33,639 nucleotides of DNA, taken from contig JAOUMB010000031.1 of assembly GCA_029881725.1 (NCBI GenBank), positions 1-33,639 of the forward strand, read 5' to 3'. The position numbers were made by a program, and so were the translations under genes. Shown here in pieces: positions 32,924 to 33,639 of this stretch. Below the pieces are notes generated by a model. The model was not told the origin of the DNA and ran no database searches. It worked only from the letters and a program-made list of their open reading frames with translations. Numbering within the stretch: the first letter of the stretch is position 1; each line of letters begins with the position of its first letter. This stretch comes from Nitrospirota bacterium. GTDB taxonomy: Bacteria; Nitrospirota; JACRHL01.

Positions 32924-33018
32924 GTGCTACGCGCACGGCGATATGGCTGGCGAGTCAAACCGTACTCCACCCCGGGACGGCACCAGATCGTCCGGAATTA
33001 TCGCCGTGCGCGTAGCAC
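32924..33018. repeat. Perfect 20-bp inverted repeat around a 55-nt loop
   Basis: 32924-32943 and 32999-33018 are exact reverse complements, starting GTGCTACGCGCACGG. The right arm also takes part in a tighter hairpin, 33002-33010 with 33019-33027 (9 bp, 8-nt loop). The motif ATCGTGCTAC at its left end (32921-32930) recurs at 33215-33224, and GTGCTACGC at 33548-33556. Confidence 0.85.
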
Positions 33019-33162
33019 CGCACGGCGGTATGTGACTGTAGAGGGCTGATTGGAGCTCTTTCGGTGGAAATGACCAGCCGCCTTGCATTCCGTATTGGCG
33101 ATCGTCGATGGGCCGCGCGGTAAGGAGGAGCCCCCCCTCCACAACGCCCCTTTTCCCCCACC

Positions 33163-33497
33163 TTTTCAACCGGTTCTGATTTTCCCCCCGGAAATCCCCC
33201 ATTAAAAAACCCGGATCGTGCTACCCACCCTCAGAACCCATTGATATTCCGTTCCGGCTCCACCGTGAACATGCGAAATTCACGGTGCGAAATGCCGCCA
33301 CAAACCGGATTTAGTCCAAACCTTTCAATTGGTTCTGAACACGAAAACCGTTATTTTTCACCGTGTTCCACTTCGCAGCCACAAATCCAAAAACACCCGC
33401 CTTTTCAATCGGTTCTGGGTTTTCCGTCGCCGGGGTTGCGAAACGCCATCGGGGCATCCACAATCGGCAAATAACATCGGAGTTTCAACCGCTTATG
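33163..33497. repeat. Decayed tandem repeat array, period about 80 bp
   Basis: A 16-bp block, consensus TTTTCAAYCGGTTCTG, starts at 33163, 33322, 33402 and 33482 (gaps 159, 80, 80). An inverted copy lies at 33232-33247. A second block, CCACAAWCCGG-like, starts at 33298, 33379 and 33458 (gaps 81, 79), so the ~80-bp unit is supported by two separate blocks. Confidence 0.65.
33261..33287. repeat. 9-bp perfect hairpin inside the tandem array
   Basis: CACCGTGAA (33261-33269) and TTCACGGTG (33279-33287) with a 9-nt loop. CACCGTG occurs again at 33359-33365. A symmetrical operator or a structured RNA element are both possible. Confidence 0.6.
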
Positions 33498-33639
33498 CCC
33501 CCGGTTTTCACCCCCCCACCGTTTCGCTTAGCCGTTTGCGGTGTGAAGTGCTACGCCATCCCCACCCAAAATCCCCCAAAATGGCCCGTTCACCGAACTT
33601 TTTTATCGTTATAAACCCGGCACTTGCGTCCTATGCGCT

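Larger units (their letters stand above)
32603..33639. other. 1-kb repeat-rich non-coding region
   Basis: No open frame here looks like a protein. The plus strand is rich in C and T runs (T8 near 32888-32896, C7 near 33131), and the right half is visibly lower in GC than the genes. It must hold the control region for the minus-strand block starting at 32602, yet I find no convincing -35/-10 pair. The specific repeats are listed separately. Confidence 0.75.

Noticed and set aside
32702-33049. Possible 115-residue protein on the plus strand
   Set aside because: Its N-terminal part is the translation of the REP-like repeat (IPAQARIQ), and the rest crosses the inverted repeat; no ribosome site or family signs.
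33163-33180. tRNA T-arm-like GGTTCTG sequence
   Set aside because: No acceptor or anticodon stem can be drawn around any of the copies.
33163-33497. CRISPR array
   Set aside because: The repeats are only ~16 bp, diverge between copies, one is inverted, intervals are ~64 nt with a second shared block inside, and no cas genes are present.
33588-33604. Intrinsic terminator (GTTC-ACC-GAAC followed by T6)
   Set aside because: A 4-bp stem with a 3-nt loop is too weak to call.

Overview
This is a GC-rich, gene-dense stretch of a Gram-negative bacterial chromosome, most likely Pseudomonadota. The Gram-negative call rests on lipobox-bearing lipoproteins, two proteins that look like outer-membrane beta-barrels ending in Phe, an LptM-type small lipoprotein, and many GTG/TTG starts. 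I cannot name the lineage. The two ends differ: the left part is housekeeping metabolism, the right part is a block of cell-surface and glycosylation-type genes followed by about 1 kb of repeat-rich non-coding DNA.

Left part. A TPR/O-GlcNAc-transferase-like (SPINDLY, GT41) gene runs in from the left edge and overlaps a small cytoplasmic GH13 enzyme by 4 nt. A DmpI-like tautomerase and rpsU (S21) follow and end at a clear intrinsic terminator (4140-4173). On the minus strand lie comF, a small GT2 glycosyltransferase and an unknown protein. Their spacer (5614-5835) holds a consensus promoter firing in the opposite direction, a long hairpin and a G-quadruplex motif. A sigma70-type promoter inside the 5' end of comF appears to drive a plus-strand operon: argD-argF-argG-argH-lptM-lysA, then two membrane proteins of unknown function and a histidine-phosphatase-superfamily enzyme. 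Most junctions overlap or are very short. The argDFGH genes convert the N-acetylglutamate-semialdehyde branch product to arginine. LysA completes lysine synthesis, and ArgD may also serve the lysine pathway.

Right part. From 32602 back to 14601 everything reads on the minus strand. In transcription order it encodes: (1) a 1208-aa protein with a periplasmic TPR superhelix and a C-terminal barrel; (2) a TPR protein with a cryptic methyltransferase-like domain; (3, 4) two tandem multi-pass membrane proteins with C-terminal TPRs that resemble TMTC/GT-C O-mannosyltransferases; (5) a DUF1302-like barrel; (6) a 1337-aa lipoprotein made of four related modules, the last split by what I count as a seven-bladed FG-GAP beta-propeller; (7, 8) two polyprenyl-sugar-type GT2 enzymes; and (9) a GT4 enzyme. 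I infer a multi-gene envelope system that makes, modifies and exports or displays a glycan or glycoprotein. I do not recognise this gene set as a described system, and it is the most interesting content here.

Far right (32603-33639). I see no convincing gene. This stretch holds a decayed REP-like 'IPAQAGIQ' repeat, a perfect 20-bp inverted repeat, and a degenerate tandem array with a period near 80 bp.
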